DNA of 64,000 bases from Pedobacter cryoconitis (lineage in GTDB: Bacteria; Bacteroidota; Bacteroidia; Sphingobacteriales; Sphingobacteriaceae), in contig NZ_JACHCE010000002.1 of NCBI RefSeq assembly GCF_014200605.1, forward strand, positions 1,038,774 through 1,102,773, given 5' to 3'. Positions 17,994-27,128 of this stretch are shown piece by piece; the first letter of the stretch is position 1; every line of letters starts with the position of its first letter. The notes beneath the pieces are model-generated. The model was not told where the DNA came from. It saw only the letters and a list, made by a program, of their open reading frames with translations, and searched no databases. Position numbers and translations under genes: made by a program.

Positions 17994-18560
17994 TTATAAA
18001 CCTGTGTTACTTCTGAAAAGCTTAATCGCAATAGCTAATAAGATCACTCCAAATGCCTTTCTCAATACGTTTAAGCCTGATTTTCCAAATAGCTTTTCTA
18101 AGCGTTCTGTGTTTTTCAACACAAAATAAACGAACATCATATTGATTAAGATACCTACGATGATATTCTGAGTTGCATATTCAGTTTTAAGGGATAATAA
18201 GGTGGTCATTGTTCCTGCACCTGCAATCAGCGGGAAGGCAAGGGGAACGATAGAAACTGTTTCAGGGGCCTCTTCATGAAATAAGGTTAGCCCCAGTACC
18301 ATTTCCATAGCAATACAAAAGATCACAAGAGAACCGGCAATCGCAAATGATTCTACATCCAGTCCGATAACTTTCAATAAGGTTTCTCCGGCAAAAAGGA
18401 AAATGATCATCAGGCAGGTAGCTACAATTGTCGCTTTTTCTGATTCGATATGACCTGCTTTACGACGCAGCTGAATAACCACGGGAATTGCACCTAATAT
18501 ATCAATGATTGCAAACAAAACCATTGAGGTGGAGAGTATTTGACTTAGATTGAATTCCAT
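17994..18560 (-). CDS. MarC family integral membrane protein
   Basis: This 188-aa protein has six hydrophobic segments and the MarC pattern: MVLFAIIDILGAIPVVIQL at the N-terminus and VPLAFPLIAGAGTMTTLLSL in the middle. The family's function is unsettled; an early link to multiple antibiotic resistance was not upheld, and transport of a small metabolite is suspected. It stands alone, with the long palindromic terminator of the upstream permease just before its start. Confidence 0.9.
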   Translation of the reverse strand: MEFNLSQILSTSMVLFAIIDILGAIPVVIQLRRKAGHIESEKATIVATCLMIIFLFAGETLLKVIGLDVESFAIAGSLVIFCIAMEMVLGLTLFHEEAPETVSIVPLAFPLIAGAGTMTTLLSLKTEYATQNIIVGILINMMFVYFVLKNTERLEKLFGKSGLNVLRKAFGVILLAIAIKLFRSNTGL

Positions 18561-18580
18561 GGTATATTTTTGTGTAAATG

Positions 18581-18638
18581 TAAAATGAATTAAATAAAAA
18601 AGCCACTTATAAGTGGCTTTTTTATTTAATTCATTTTA
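18581..18638 (-). terminator. 58-bp perfect palindrome, terminator of the first permease
   Basis: Positions 18581-18638 read identically on both strands, centred between 18609 and 18610, with core AGCCACTTATAAGTGGCT flanked by A and T runs. It follows the stop of the 18647-20131 gene by 8 bp. Because both sides carry T runs it could terminate in either direction. A perfect, loopless 29-bp arm is unusually long for a terminator. Confidence 0.85.
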
Positions 18639-18646
18639 TAGAGAGC

Positions 18647-20131
18647 TTACTTTAATAAGCTGTCATTATATTCATTTCTGATCTTGCTATGTTTCTTACT
18701 GTAAGCATAATAGATGATTACGCCTAAGGCCATCCAGATCGCTAAACGCTCCCAGCTTACAATAGGTAAAGAAGCCATCATCAGTACACAAACCACAATA
18801 CCTAAGATAGGGATTAATGGAACCCATGGGGTACGGAAAGGTCTTTCTAACTCTGGATTGGTTTTTCTTAAGATCAATACACCAATACAAACCAGTGAGA
18901 AGGCAAATAAAGTACCGATACTCACCATGTGGCCTAAGTCTGATACAGGTACAAATCCAGTGAAAATACTTACAAAAACCATGAACACAAGATTGGTTTT
19001 CCATGGAGTCTGGTTTTTAGGGTGTAAATCAGAGAAGATTTTAGGCAATAACCCGTCTTTACTCATGCTATAGAACACACGGCTCTGACCTAATAACATC
19101 ACCAGGATTACTGAAGTATAACCAGCAAGAATAGCAATCATTAAGAACCTGTTTAAGAAAGTATAGCCTGTTTGTGCAAAGGCAGTCGCAACCGGTTTAG
19201 CATCACCAGCAAATTTGGTGTAGTTTTCCAGTCCTGTCATTACATAAGAGAACAGTACATATAATAAGGTACATACAACCAATGAACCGATAATACCAAC
19301 TGGCATACCTTTTTGCGGGTTCTTAGCTTCCTGCGCAGCAGTACTTACGGCATCAAAACCGATAAAGGCGAAGAAAACAACCCCTGCACCACGCAGAACA
19401 CCACTGATACCGAAATGTCCGAAATCATCACTTGAAAAGAATTCCATGAAACCTCTTGTACCAGCTTTTACAGCATCTTCTCCCGGGTTAACAGGAATAA
19501 AAGGATGATGATTGGCAGGGTTGATGAAACTCCATCCTAAAACAATAAAGATCAATACAACAGCTACTTTCACAATAACCAAAACGTTATTTACAGCTGA
19601 TGAATCCTTTGTACCTTTCATTAATAAAAGGGATAAAAGACAAACAATGACGATTGCCGGTACATTGACAATTCCACCTTCCCATGGACCGTGTAAAAGG
19701 TTTTGCGGGAAATGAATACCGAATTCTAAGAGGAACTGCGAGAAATATTGTGACCAGCTGGAAGCTACTGTAGCTGCACTTAATGCATATTCAAGAACTA
19801 AGTCCCATCCGATGATCCAGGCCATAAATTCTCCCATAGTGGCATAAGAGTAAGTATAGGCACTTCCGGCAACGGGAATCATAGAAGCGAATTCTGCATA
19901 GCAAAGACCTGCGAAACCACAACCAACTGCAGCGATGATAAAGGAAAGTATTACTGCAGGGCCGGCATTATCTGCGGCTGCAATACCTGTAAGGGAAAAT
20001 AAACCTGCACCAATAATAGCACCGACGCCTAAGGCTACAAGATTGAAACTGGTTAGGGAACGTTTCAATGTACCCTCGCCACTCTCATTTGCTTCAGCTA
20101 ATAATTGTGGAATAGATTTTTTAAATAACAT
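18647..20131 (-). CDS. APC-family amino acid permease, copy 1
   Basis: This 494-aa cationic-amino-acid-transporter-like permease has about 12-14 helices. Typical motifs are NLVALGVGAIIGAGLFSLTG at the first helix, SFIIAAVGCGFAGLCYAEFA, and FFAFIGFDAVSTAAQEAKNP. It is nearly identical over its whole length to the neighbouring 20308-21780 gene, so the two arose by tandem duplication. The main differences are scattered conservative substitutions and the C-terminal tail. Substrate unknown. Each copy has its own promoter-like element and terminator. Confidence 0.92.
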   Translation of the reverse strand: MLFKKSIPQLLAEANESGEGTLKRSLTSFNLVALGVGAIIGAGLFSLTGIAAADNAGPAVILSFIIAAVGCGFAGLCYAEFASMIPVAGSAYTYSYATMGEFMAWIIGWDLVLEYALSAATVASSWSQYFSQFLLEFGIHFPQNLLHGPWEGGIVNVPAIVIVCLLSLLLMKGTKDSSAVNNVLVIVKVAVVLIFIVLGWSFINPANHHPFIPVNPGEDAVKAGTRGFMEFFSSDDFGHFGISGVLRGAGVVFFAFIGFDAVSTAAQEAKNPQKGMPVGIIGSLVVCTLLYVLFSYVMTGLENYTKFAGDAKPVATAFAQTGYTFLNRFLMIAILAGYTSVILVMLLGQSRVFYSMSKDGLLPKIFSDLHPKNQTPWKTNLVFMVFVSIFTGFVPVSDLGHMVSIGTLFAFSLVCIGVLILRKTNPELERPFRTPWVPLIPILGIVVCVLMMASLPIVSWERLAIWMALGVIIYYAYSKKHSKIRNEYNDSLLK

Positions 20132-20190
20132 AAGTTAATTGATAGTTTTTTTAAGATTGTTTTGTTTTTAGGATTGGATTAATTGAATCT

Positions 20191-20198
20191 CAAACCTA
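20191..20198 (-). promoter_or_regulatory. Conserved -7 element of permease copy 1
   Basis: TAGGTTTG on the minus strand fits TAnnTTTG and lies about 60 bp upstream of the start codon at 20131. The same element in the same AT-rich context occurs upstream of copy 2 at 21827-21834, preserved by duplication. Confidence 0.55.
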
Positions 20199-20215
20199 AT
20201 TAAAATATATTTAAA

Positions 20216-20250
20216 AATAAAAGGGATTCTCGTTGAAAATCCCTTTTATT
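20216..20250 (-). terminator. Terminator of permease copy 2
   Basis: 13-bp arms (AATAAAAGGGATT with its complement) surround a 9-nt loop. It closely resembles the hairpin at 21852-21886, showing that the duplicated unit included the intergenic terminator and promoter. Confidence 0.85.
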
Positions 20251-20307
20251 CAATATAATATATGGAGTGGTTAAAGATTAACCTTTTGTCTGTCACACAG
20301 ATAACCT

Positions 20308-21780
20308 TTAAGAAATATGTTCGTTTCTGATCTTACTATGTTTCTTACTGTAAGCATAATAGATGATAATACCCAGCGCCATCCAGATCGCTAAACGCTC
20401 CCAGCTTACAATAGGTAAAGAAGCCATCATCAATACACAAACGATAATACCCATGATAGGCACCAATGGAACCCATGGGGTACGGAAAGGTCTTTCTAAC
20501 TCTGGATCAGTTTTTCTTAAAATCAATACACCAATACAAACCAGGGAGAAGGCAAATAAAGTACCGATACTTACCATGTGGCCTAAGTCTGATACAGGTA
20601 CAAACCCGGCAAAAATACTGACGAAAACCATAAAGGCAAGATTGGTTTTCCAGGGGGTCTGATTTTTAGGGTGCAGCTCTGAGAATACTTTAGGCAATAA
20701 CCCGTCTTTACTCATACTGTAGAACACGCGGCTCTGTCCTAATAATAAAACCAGGATCACTGAGGTATAACCAGCAAGAATGGCAATCATTAAGAACCTG
20801 TTTAAGAAAGTATAACCTGTTTGTGCAAAAGCAGTCGCAACCGGCTTAGCATCACCGGCAAATTTGGTGTAGTTTTCCAGTCCTGTCATTACATAAGAGA
20901 ACAGTACATATAATAAGGTACATACAACCAGTGAACCGATAATACCAATAGGCATACCTTTTTGCGGGTTCTTGGCTTCCTGCGCAGCAGTACTTACGGC
21001 ATCAAAACCGATAAAGGCGAAGAAAACAACTCCTGCACCGCGCAGAATACCACTGATCCCATAATGTCCGAAATCATCACTGGCGAAGAATTCAAAGAAA
21101 CCTTTCGTACCCGATTTCACTGCTTCTTCACCTAAGTTAACAGGGATGAATGGATGATGGTTAACAGGATTGATAAAGCTCCATCCTAAAGCAATAAAGA
21201 TCAATACAACAGATACCTTCACAATAACCAATACGTTGTTTACTGAAGAAGAGTCTTTTGTACCTTTCATTAAAAGCAGGGATAACAGGCAAACAATGAT
21301 AATCGCTGGCAGGTTAACGATACCGCCTTCCCATGGGCCATGAAGCAGGCTGGTGGGGAAATGGATACCGAACTCTAACAGGAATTGTGAGAAATACTGT
21401 GACCAGCTGGAGGCGACTGTTGCTGAGCCTAATGCGTATTCCAGGACTAAATCCCATCCGATGATCCAGGCCATAAATTCTCCCATAGTGGCATAAGAGT
21501 AAGTGTAGGCACTGCCGGCAACGGGAATCATAGAAGCGAATTCTGCATAGCAAAGACCTGCAAAACCACAACCAATTGCTGCAATAATAAAGGAAAGTAT
21601 GACTGCGGGGCCGGCATTATCGGCTGCAGCAATACCTGTAAGGGAGAATAATCCAGCACCAATAATAGCGCCGACGCCCAGGGCCACCAGGTTGAAACTG
21701 GTTAAGGTACGCTTTAATGTACCTTCGCCACTCTCATTCGCCTCAGCTAATAGTTGTGGGATTGATTTTTTAAATAACAT
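20308..21780 (-). CDS. APC-family amino acid permease, copy 2
   Basis: This 490-aa permease carries the same motifs as copy 1 (GVGAIIGAGLFSLTG and FFAFIGFDAVSTAAQEA). Differences include NLPAIIIV against NVPAIVIV and GEEAVKSGTKGFFEFFA against GEDAVKAGTRGFMEFFS. The 3' ends differ after KHSKIRNE. Both copies look intact, so both are probably used, perhaps with different affinity or expression. The gene begins about 50 bp after its TAGGTTTG element. Confidence 0.92.
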   Translation of the reverse strand: MLFKKSIPQLLAEANESGEGTLKRTLTSFNLVALGVGAIIGAGLFSLTGIAAADNAGPAVILSFIIAAIGCGFAGLCYAEFASMIPVAGSAYTYSYATMGEFMAWIIGWDLVLEYALGSATVASSWSQYFSQFLLEFGIHFPTSLLHGPWEGGIVNLPAIIIVCLLSLLLMKGTKDSSSVNNVLVIVKVSVVLIFIALGWSFINPVNHHPFIPVNLGEEAVKSGTKGFFEFFASDDFGHYGISGILRGAGVVFFAFIGFDAVSTAAQEAKNPQKGMPIGIIGSLVVCTLLYVLFSYVMTGLENYTKFAGDAKPVATAFAQTGYTFLNRFLMIAILAGYTSVILVLLLGQSRVFYSMSKDGLLPKVFSELHPKNQTPWKTNLAFMVFVSIFAGFVPVSDLGHMVSIGTLFAFSLVCIGVLILRKTDPELERPFRTPWVPLVPIMGIIVCVLMMASLPIVSWERLAIWMALGIIIYYAYSKKHSKIRNEHIS

Positions 21781-21826
21781 AAGTTAAGTTGAGTTGTTTT
21801 ATTTTAGGGTAAGGTTAGTTCGAAAT

Positions 21827-21834
21827 CAAACCTA
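21827..21834 (-). promoter_or_regulatory. Conserved -7 element of permease copy 2
   Basis: TAGGTTTG on the minus strand, with the same flanks (ATATATTTTAAT upstream) as copy 1's element at 20191-20198. It directly follows the hppA terminator. Confidence 0.55.
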
Positions 21835-21851
21835 ATTAAAATATATTTAAT

Positions 21852-21886
21852 AATAAAAGGGATTTTTGTTGGAAATCCCTTTTATT
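21852..21886 (-). terminator. Terminator of hppA
   Basis: 14-bp perfect arms (21852-21865 with 21873-21886) and a 7-nt loop, with T residues following on the minus strand. It abuts the promoter of permease copy 2. Confidence 0.88.
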
Positions 21887-21906
21887 CAGAACAATATATG
21901 GTTTAC

Positions 21907-24159
21907 TTAAGGGTGAACCAGGGTATCTGTCACATTTTTGACAGTATCTATCTTTATTTTTCCTTTAGAATCGGTTGATTTGCTGATTTGTATCTCTTTT
22001 CTAATCTCTGTTGTACCCGGATTACTGATTCCAACGGCAATATGAGGGGCAATGATGAGTGAAACGATAGACATCAGCTTAATCAGGATGTTCATGGATG
22101 GGCCTGAAGTATCTTTAAACGGATCTCCGACAGTATCACCGGTGACAGATGCCTTATGAGGATCTGATCCTTTATATTCCATTTTACCTTCGATCATCAC
22201 TCCTTTTTCAAAGGATTTTTTAGCATTATCCCATGCTCCGCCGGCATTGGACTGGAATATTCCCATCAGTACGCCCGAAACTGTTACGCCTGCAAGCAAT
22301 CCGCCCAGCACTTCGGGACCAAATGTAAAACCTACTATAATCGGTACGATTAAAGCGATTGCCCCGGGCAGCATCATTTCGCGAATAGAAGCTTCGGTGG
22401 AAATAGCCACACATTTTTCGTATTCAGGTTTAGCTTTGTATTCCATGATTCCCGGAATTTCTTTAAACTGCCTTCTCACTTCCTGTACCATCGCCATTGC
22501 CGCCCGGCCTACTGCGGCAATGCAAAGAGAAGAGAAGATGAAAGGGATCATCCCGCCTACAAATAACCCGGCAAGTACATTTGCTTTATAAATGTCAATC
22601 GAAGTGATACCCGAAATTCCTGCGAATGCAGCAAATAACGCAAGAGAGGTTAATGCGGCAGAAGCAATAGCAAATCCTTTTCCTGTTGCTGCGGTTGTAT
22701 TTCCTACAGCGTCGAGCATATCCGTTCTTTCTCTTACTTCTTTTGGTAATCCGCTCATTTCTGCAATTCCGCCTGCATTATCTGCAATTGGCCCGAAAGC
22801 ATCAATAGCGAGCTGCATGGCAGTAGTAGCCATCATCCCTGCTGCGGCAATAGCCACACCATAGAAACCTGCAAAATAATAAGAAGTATATATTCCGGCT
22901 GCAAGTACAAGGATTGGTAATACCGTAGATTCCATACCTACAGAAAGACCACCGATAATGTTTGTAGCATGGCCGGTTGAAGATTGCTGGATGATTGAAT
23001 TGACAGGGCGATTGCCCATTGCGGTATAGTATTCTGTAATCAGGCTCATCAATGTCCCAACGATCAGGCCAATTAAGATGGCATAAAAGACGGACAGGGA
23101 TGTAAATTCGAATCCGCGGATGGACATTACCGGGGGCAACAGCCAGCGGACAGCGAAATAAGAAGCAATAGCGGTCAGTATAATAGATAACCAGTTGCCC
23201 ATATTCAATGCGTTTTGTACGCTGTCAGTCTCGTTCTTGATTTTGACAAACAGGGAAGCAACTATAGATAAGATTAGCCCTAATCCGGCAATCAGCATAG
23301 GTAACAGGACCGGAGCCATCCCGCCAAACATATCTTTAGAAACGATTTCCTGTCCCAATACCATGGTGGCCAGGATTGTGGCTACATAAGAACCAAATAA
23401 ATCGGCCCCCATACCTGCTACGTCGCCAACATTGTCTCCGACATTATCTGCAATGGTTGCCGGGTTACGTACATCATCTTCGGGAATTCCTGCTTCTACT
23501 TTCCCAACAAGGTCAGCGCCAACATCTGCTGCTTTGGTATAAATCCCTCCGCCAACTCTGGCAAACAGGGCGATACTTTCTGCACCTAAAGAGAAACCTG
23601 CTAAAACTTCAATGGTTTTTTTGAGTTCTGCTGATGATTCCGGGCCTCCGGGATGTACGAAGGTATGATAGAGAACGATGAATAAGGTTCCTAAACCCAG
23701 AATGGCTAATCCGGCAACACCGAAACCCATCACTGTGCCGCCTCTGAATGAAACTTTTAATGCTTGTGCTAAACTGGTTCTGGCTGCCTGTGTGGTTCTT
23801 ACATTGGCCTTTGTAGCGATCCGCATACCTAAATAACCTGCAAAGGCTGAAAATACTGCGCCTATCAGAAAGGCGATAGCGATAATCGGACTGGAATGAA
23901 TAGGGCTTGCGGCACTTCCTGTCAATGTGCCTGACCAGGCTAACAGGATGCCTGCAATGATGACGAAATAACTAAGGACTTTCCACTCTGCTTTTAAAAA
24001 AGCCATAGCACCGTCTGCTATATAACCTGCAAGTTCAGACATGTTTTTGTCTCCTGCTTCCTGCCGGGTAACCCAGGCACTCTGGAAGGCCATAACGAGT
24101 ATCCCAATAAGGCCAAAAAGGGGGATGAAATAAATTAAGTTCTGCTGTAAAAAAATCAT
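21907..24159 (-). CDS. hppA: K+-dependent membrane pyrophosphatase (ion pump)
   Basis: This is an integral membrane pyrophosphatase that couples PPi hydrolysis to H+ or Na+ export. The signature [18 protein letters not shown] is at about residues 207-225, followed by [26 protein letters not shown]. The motif [10 protein letters not shown] near residue 487 has Ala where K+-independent enzymes have Lys, indicating K+ dependence. I start at ATG 24159 (750 aa, [17 protein letters not shown]) because the frame upstream to 24237 is polar and unlike the family. The pumped ion is not decided by what I can see. Confidence 0.93.
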   Translation of the reverse strand: MIFLQQNLIYFIPLFGLIGILVMAFQSAWVTRQEAGDKNMSELAGYIADGAMAFLKAEWKVLSYFVIIAGILLAWSGTLTGSAASPIHSSPIIAIAFLIGAVFSAFAGYLGMRIATKANVRTTQAARTSLAQALKVSFRGGTVMGFGVAGLAILGLGTLFIVLYHTFVHPGGPESSAELKKTIEVLAGFSLGAESIALFARVGGGIYTKAADVGADLVGKVEAGIPEDDVRNPATIADNVGDNVGDVAGMGADLFGSYVATILATMVLGQEIVSKDMFGGMAPVLLPMLIAGLGLILSIVASLFVKIKNETDSVQNALNMGNWLSIILTAIASYFAVRWLLPPVMSIRGFEFTSLSVFYAILIGLIVGTLMSLITEYYTAMGNRPVNSIIQQSSTGHATNIIGGLSVGMESTVLPILVLAAGIYTSYYFAGFYGVAIAAAGMMATTAMQLAIDAFGPIADNAGGIAEMSGLPKEVRERTDMLDAVGNTTAATGKGFAIASAALTSLALFAAFAGISGITSIDIYKANVLAGLFVGGMIPFIFSSLCIAAVGRAAMAMVQEVRRQFKEIPGIMEYKAKPEYEKCVAISTEASIREMMLPGAIALIVPIIVGFTFGPEVLGGLLAGVTVSGVLMGIFQSNAGGAWDNAKKSFEKGVMIEGKMEYKGSDPHKASVTGDTVGDPFKDTSGPSMNILIKLMSIVSLIIAPHIAVGISNPGTTEIRKEIQISKSTDSKGKIKIDTVKNVTDTLVHP

Positions 24160-24369
24160 ATGTTGTTTAAATTTGGTTTCGCGGTAGATGGCTTTCTGGC
24201 CGTTATACAAAATAATCAGAGTTTCTGACATTGCCAAATTAATCGTCTATGTCTGAAAGATTTACAATATGATTGTGTAAAGTTTTTTAGGGTAATTTAT
24301 TTTGATAATTTAAATATATTAGCACCCACAAAACTTCTTTTACAGATTTAAAATCAACAACCAAAACTA

Positions 24370-25794
24370 ATGAATAAAGAAATTGAGGATGCCTCTTTTA
24401 AGAGAGAGCTTGGTCTTTTAGACGGAACTATGCTGGTTGTAGGCTCCATGATCGGCTCGGGTATATTTATTGTAAGTGCTGATATTGCAAGGCAGGTGGG
24501 CTCAGCCGGATGGCTGATCCTGATCTGGGTACTGACCGGACTGGTTACTGTTGTCGCAGCAGTAAGTTACGGTGAACTGAGTGCAATGTTCCCTAAAGCT
24601 GGTGGACAATATGTGTATCTTAAAGAAGCATATAATAAACTGATTGCATTTTTGTATGGCTGGAGTTTTTTTGCAGTGATACAAACAGGTACGATTGCTG
24701 CGGTAGGTGTTGCTTTTTCTAAATTCGCGGCTTATCTCTATGAACCTTTAAGTGATACTAATATATTATATAGTGTAGGATCTTTTCACCTGAATGCCGC
24801 TCAGCTGGTTTCTATTGTAACGATTATCCTGCTTACTTATATCAATAGCAGAGGGGTGAGAGAAAGTAAAATTCTCCAGACTTTCCTGACTATTATTAAG
24901 ATTTTCTCTTTACTGGGTTTAATTGTTGGTGGGTTTTTAATCGCAGCGAATACTGAAGTGTGGAACGCAAACTGGGCTGATGCCTGGAGTACGAGGTCTT
25001 TTGACGCGCAGCATGGTTCGTGGATTTCTATTGGCGGCACCGCTTTGCTTTCGGGAATCGCTGCAGCGATGGTAGGTTCTCTTTTTTCGAGCGATGCCTG
25101 GGTAGGGGTTACTTTTATTGCAGGTGAGATTAAAAAGCCGGAACGTAATGTTGGACTAAGCCTGTTCTTCGGGACTTTTATTGTAAGTGTGATTTATATT
25201 TCGGCAAATCTGATGTATATATCTGTAATGCCTTTAAATGAGATTGCTTTTGCTAAGTCCGATCGCGTAGCGGTAGCAGCAGCACAATATATTTTTGGTG
25301 ATGTAGGTACGATTACGATTGCAGTGATGATCATGGTTTCAACTTTTGCCTGTAATAATGGACTGATTATGGCTGGTGCAAGGGTTTATTATACGATGGC
25401 TAAAGATGGGCTGTTTTTTAAGAAAGCAGCTGAATTGAATAAGTCGAGTGTACCAGGCTGGGCTTTGTGGTTTCAATGTTTCTGGGCTTCTTTTTTATGT
25501 CTGACAGGTAAGTATGGCGATTTACTGGATTATGTGGTGATTATTGTAATGATCTTTTATATTCTGACTATTTATGGGATTTTTATTCTTAGAAGGAAAC
25601 GCCCTGATTTAGTAAGACCTTATAAGGCTTTTGGATATCCGGTGCTGCCGGCGATTTATATGGTGGTTGCAGCAGCTATTTGTGTGGCGCTGCTGGTGAC
25701 AAAGTTTAGTACGTGTGGATGGGGAGTACTCATCATGATTGCAGGAATACCGGTCTATTACTTATCTAAACCTAAACAAGAGGCCACCCAATAA
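24370..25794 (+). CDS. APC-family amino acid permease (LAT-like)
   Basis: This 474-aa inner-membrane permease has about 12 helices. Evidence is FKRELGLLDGTMLVVGSMIGSGIFIVSADIA at the N-terminus, SYGELSAMFPKAGGQYVYLKEAY, and IAGEIKKPERNVGLSLFFGT. It belongs to a different APC branch from the two tandem permeases and is transcribed divergently from hppA. It ends at a long stem-loop that starts directly after the stop codon. Substrate unknown. Confidence 0.9.
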   Translation: MNKEIEDASFKRELGLLDGTMLVVGSMIGSGIFIVSADIARQVGSAGWLILIWVLTGLVTVVAAVSYGELSAMFPKAGGQYVYLKEAYNKLIAFLYGWSFFAVIQTGTIAAVGVAFSKFAAYLYEPLSDTNILYSVGSFHLNAAQLVSIVTIILLTYINSRGVRESKILQTFLTIIKIFSLLGLIVGGFLIAANTEVWNANWADAWSTRSFDAQHGSWISIGGTALLSGIAAAMVGSLFSSDAWVGVTFIAGEIKKPERNVGLSLFFGTFIVSVIYISANLMYISVMPLNEIAFAKSDRVAVAAAQYIFGDVGTITIAVMIMVSTFACNNGLIMAGARVYYTMAKDGLFFKKAAELNKSSVPGWALWFQCFWASFLCLTGKYGDLLDYVVIIVMIFYILTIYGIFILRRKRPDLVRPYKAFGYPVLPAIYMVVAAAICVALLVTKFSTCGWGVLIMIAGIPVYYLSKPKQEATQ

Positions 25795-25795
25795 G

Positions 25796-25890
25796 AAATA
25801 AAAAAAGCTTTACCATGTTCGGTGGGCATTGCCTTCGCTTGAAAAAGCTCGGAACGCTATACCCTCACATTGGTAAAGTTTTTTTTATTT
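25796..25890. terminator. Long-stem bidirectional terminator-like hairpin
   Basis: Arms of 20 nt (25796-25815 and 25871-25890) pair completely if one G-U is allowed. The 55-nt loop holds a GCTT-GAAA-AAGC tetraloop hairpin (25837-25848) and a GTGGG/CCCTCAC helix. The left arm begins with an A run and the right arm ends in a T run, so it could stop transcription from either side. Confidence 0.75.
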
Positions 25891-26257
25891 TTCTAAGGGG
25901 AGAAGGAACCTGTTTAGGAGTAGAAAAGAATAGAATAGCTTTCCTGAAGGCATGACTCGTTGTTAAGGAAGACTGGTTGGCTTTTCAGAGTTGCCTGTCA
26001 GGATAGCTGATTTAGGATAGCTAGTTGGATAGCTGGTTTTCAGAGTTGCCTGTCAGGATAGCTGATTTAGGATAACTGTTTGGATAGCCTTAAAGGATGA
26101 CTTTTAGGGTTTCTTCCGGGATTGCTTTTTCATAGCTGATTTGATTTGTCATTTTGTGTTAACTTTTCACTGTTATTATTGTTTTGTACATTATAATAAT
26201 CAGAAGTTGCTTAAATTTAGATCATAAAATTATTTACACCTTACTAAATCAACAGGC
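25891..26257. other. Intergenic region with repeats
   Basis: No gene is visible. The segment holds two copies of a 55-nt direct repeat (listed separately), then an AT-rich leader for the following secreted-protein gene. Confidence 0.6.
25982..26088 (+). repeat. 55-nt direct repeat, two copies
   Basis: Copies begin at 25982 and 26037. The first 38 nt are identical (start TTTTCAGAGTTGCCTGTCAG), and the rest diverges slightly. Within each copy the octamer GGATAGCT, or a one-base variant, recurs three times. The repeat shares AGAGTTGCCT with the 49-bp array at 49.5 kb. Confidence 0.9.
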
Positions 26258-27034
26258 ATGAAATATATATGGACTTTAGTGTTTGTTTTTTGTTCTTATC
26301 ACCTCTTCGCTCAGCGCATAACAGGAACTGTTCTCGATAAGGACACCAGACTTCCAATTGAAAATGCTACGATAACTACGGGATATGGGATTGTATTTAC
26401 CAATCCGAAAGGGGATTTTGGTCTGTCGGATATTAATGCGGGTGAAGTTATTAAGGTGAGCCGGGCTAATTATGTGACTTACTATTTCACGCTGAAAGCC
26501 AATAAAGGGAATATGGTGATTATGCTTGAAGCTGTTCCGCTTATTTTACAGGAGGTGAGGATTGAAGCTAAGAATAAATATCAGTTCGATTCGCTACGAA
26601 ACAGACAGGATTTTAGACCGGTGTTTGCCTATAAAGGACCCAAAATACAGAATATACTACTCTCTAAATCAGCTTATGTCAGATCACCCCGCTTTGTTGA
26701 CCGGAACTTAAACCCCGGCAGTACTACTTCTATAGCAGGTATTGATGTACTCCAGTTTATTAACTTACTGGGTAAGGATAAAAATCAGACGTCAAGACTA
26801 CAAAAGACACTCCTGACTACCGAAGACAATAATTATGTAGATAAGATATTTTCAAAGTCGAAGATTTCCAGGGTTACTTCTTTAAAAGGGGACGCACTAC
26901 AGCAGTTTATTAACAGGTACAGACCTTCGCGCACGCAGGCCGAAGAGATGTCGGATTATGAACTGATTATTTATATCAAGAAAAGTTATAGCGATTTCAC
27001 CAAGACTGGTACAGATCTGCCAGCACTCAAGTAA
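26258..27034 (+). CDS. Secreted protein with carboxypeptidase-regulatory-like domain
   Basis: This 258-aa protein has a signal peptide ending LFAQ. The first ~95 mature residues form a carboxypeptidase-regulatory-like (CarbopepD_reg) domain: ITGTVLDKDTRLPIENATI, then the GDFGLSDINAGEVIKVS strand pattern. The remaining ~150 residues are basic and unassigned. Proteins of this type in Bacteroidota are exported and envelope-associated; no barrel follows, so it is not a TonB receptor. A similar but longer relative is at 52022-53251. Confidence 0.7.
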   Translation: MKYIWTLVFVFCSYHLFAQRITGTVLDKDTRLPIENATITTGYGIVFTNPKGDFGLSDINAGEVIKVSRANYVTYYFTLKANKGNMVIMLEAVPLILQEVRIEAKNKYQFDSLRNRQDFRPVFAYKGPKIQNILLSKSAYVRSPRFVDRNLNPGSTTSIAGIDVLQFINLLGKDKNQTSRLQKTLLTTEDNNYVDKIFSKSKISRVTSLKGDALQQFINRYRPSRTQAEEMSDYELIIYIKKSYSDFTKTGTDLPALK

Positions 27035-27128
27035 TTGAGCTTTTCATTTCTTAGAGATGTTGCTTTCCTGTGGCTTGAACTTTAAATTAAAAGGTGTATT
27101 TTTGCAAAAATAATAATACACAAGAAAT

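Noticed and set aside
24160..24237. Longer N-terminus for the pyrophosphatase
   Set aside because: The extra 26 residues are polar and precede the normal first membrane helix; the ATG at 24159 fits the family.
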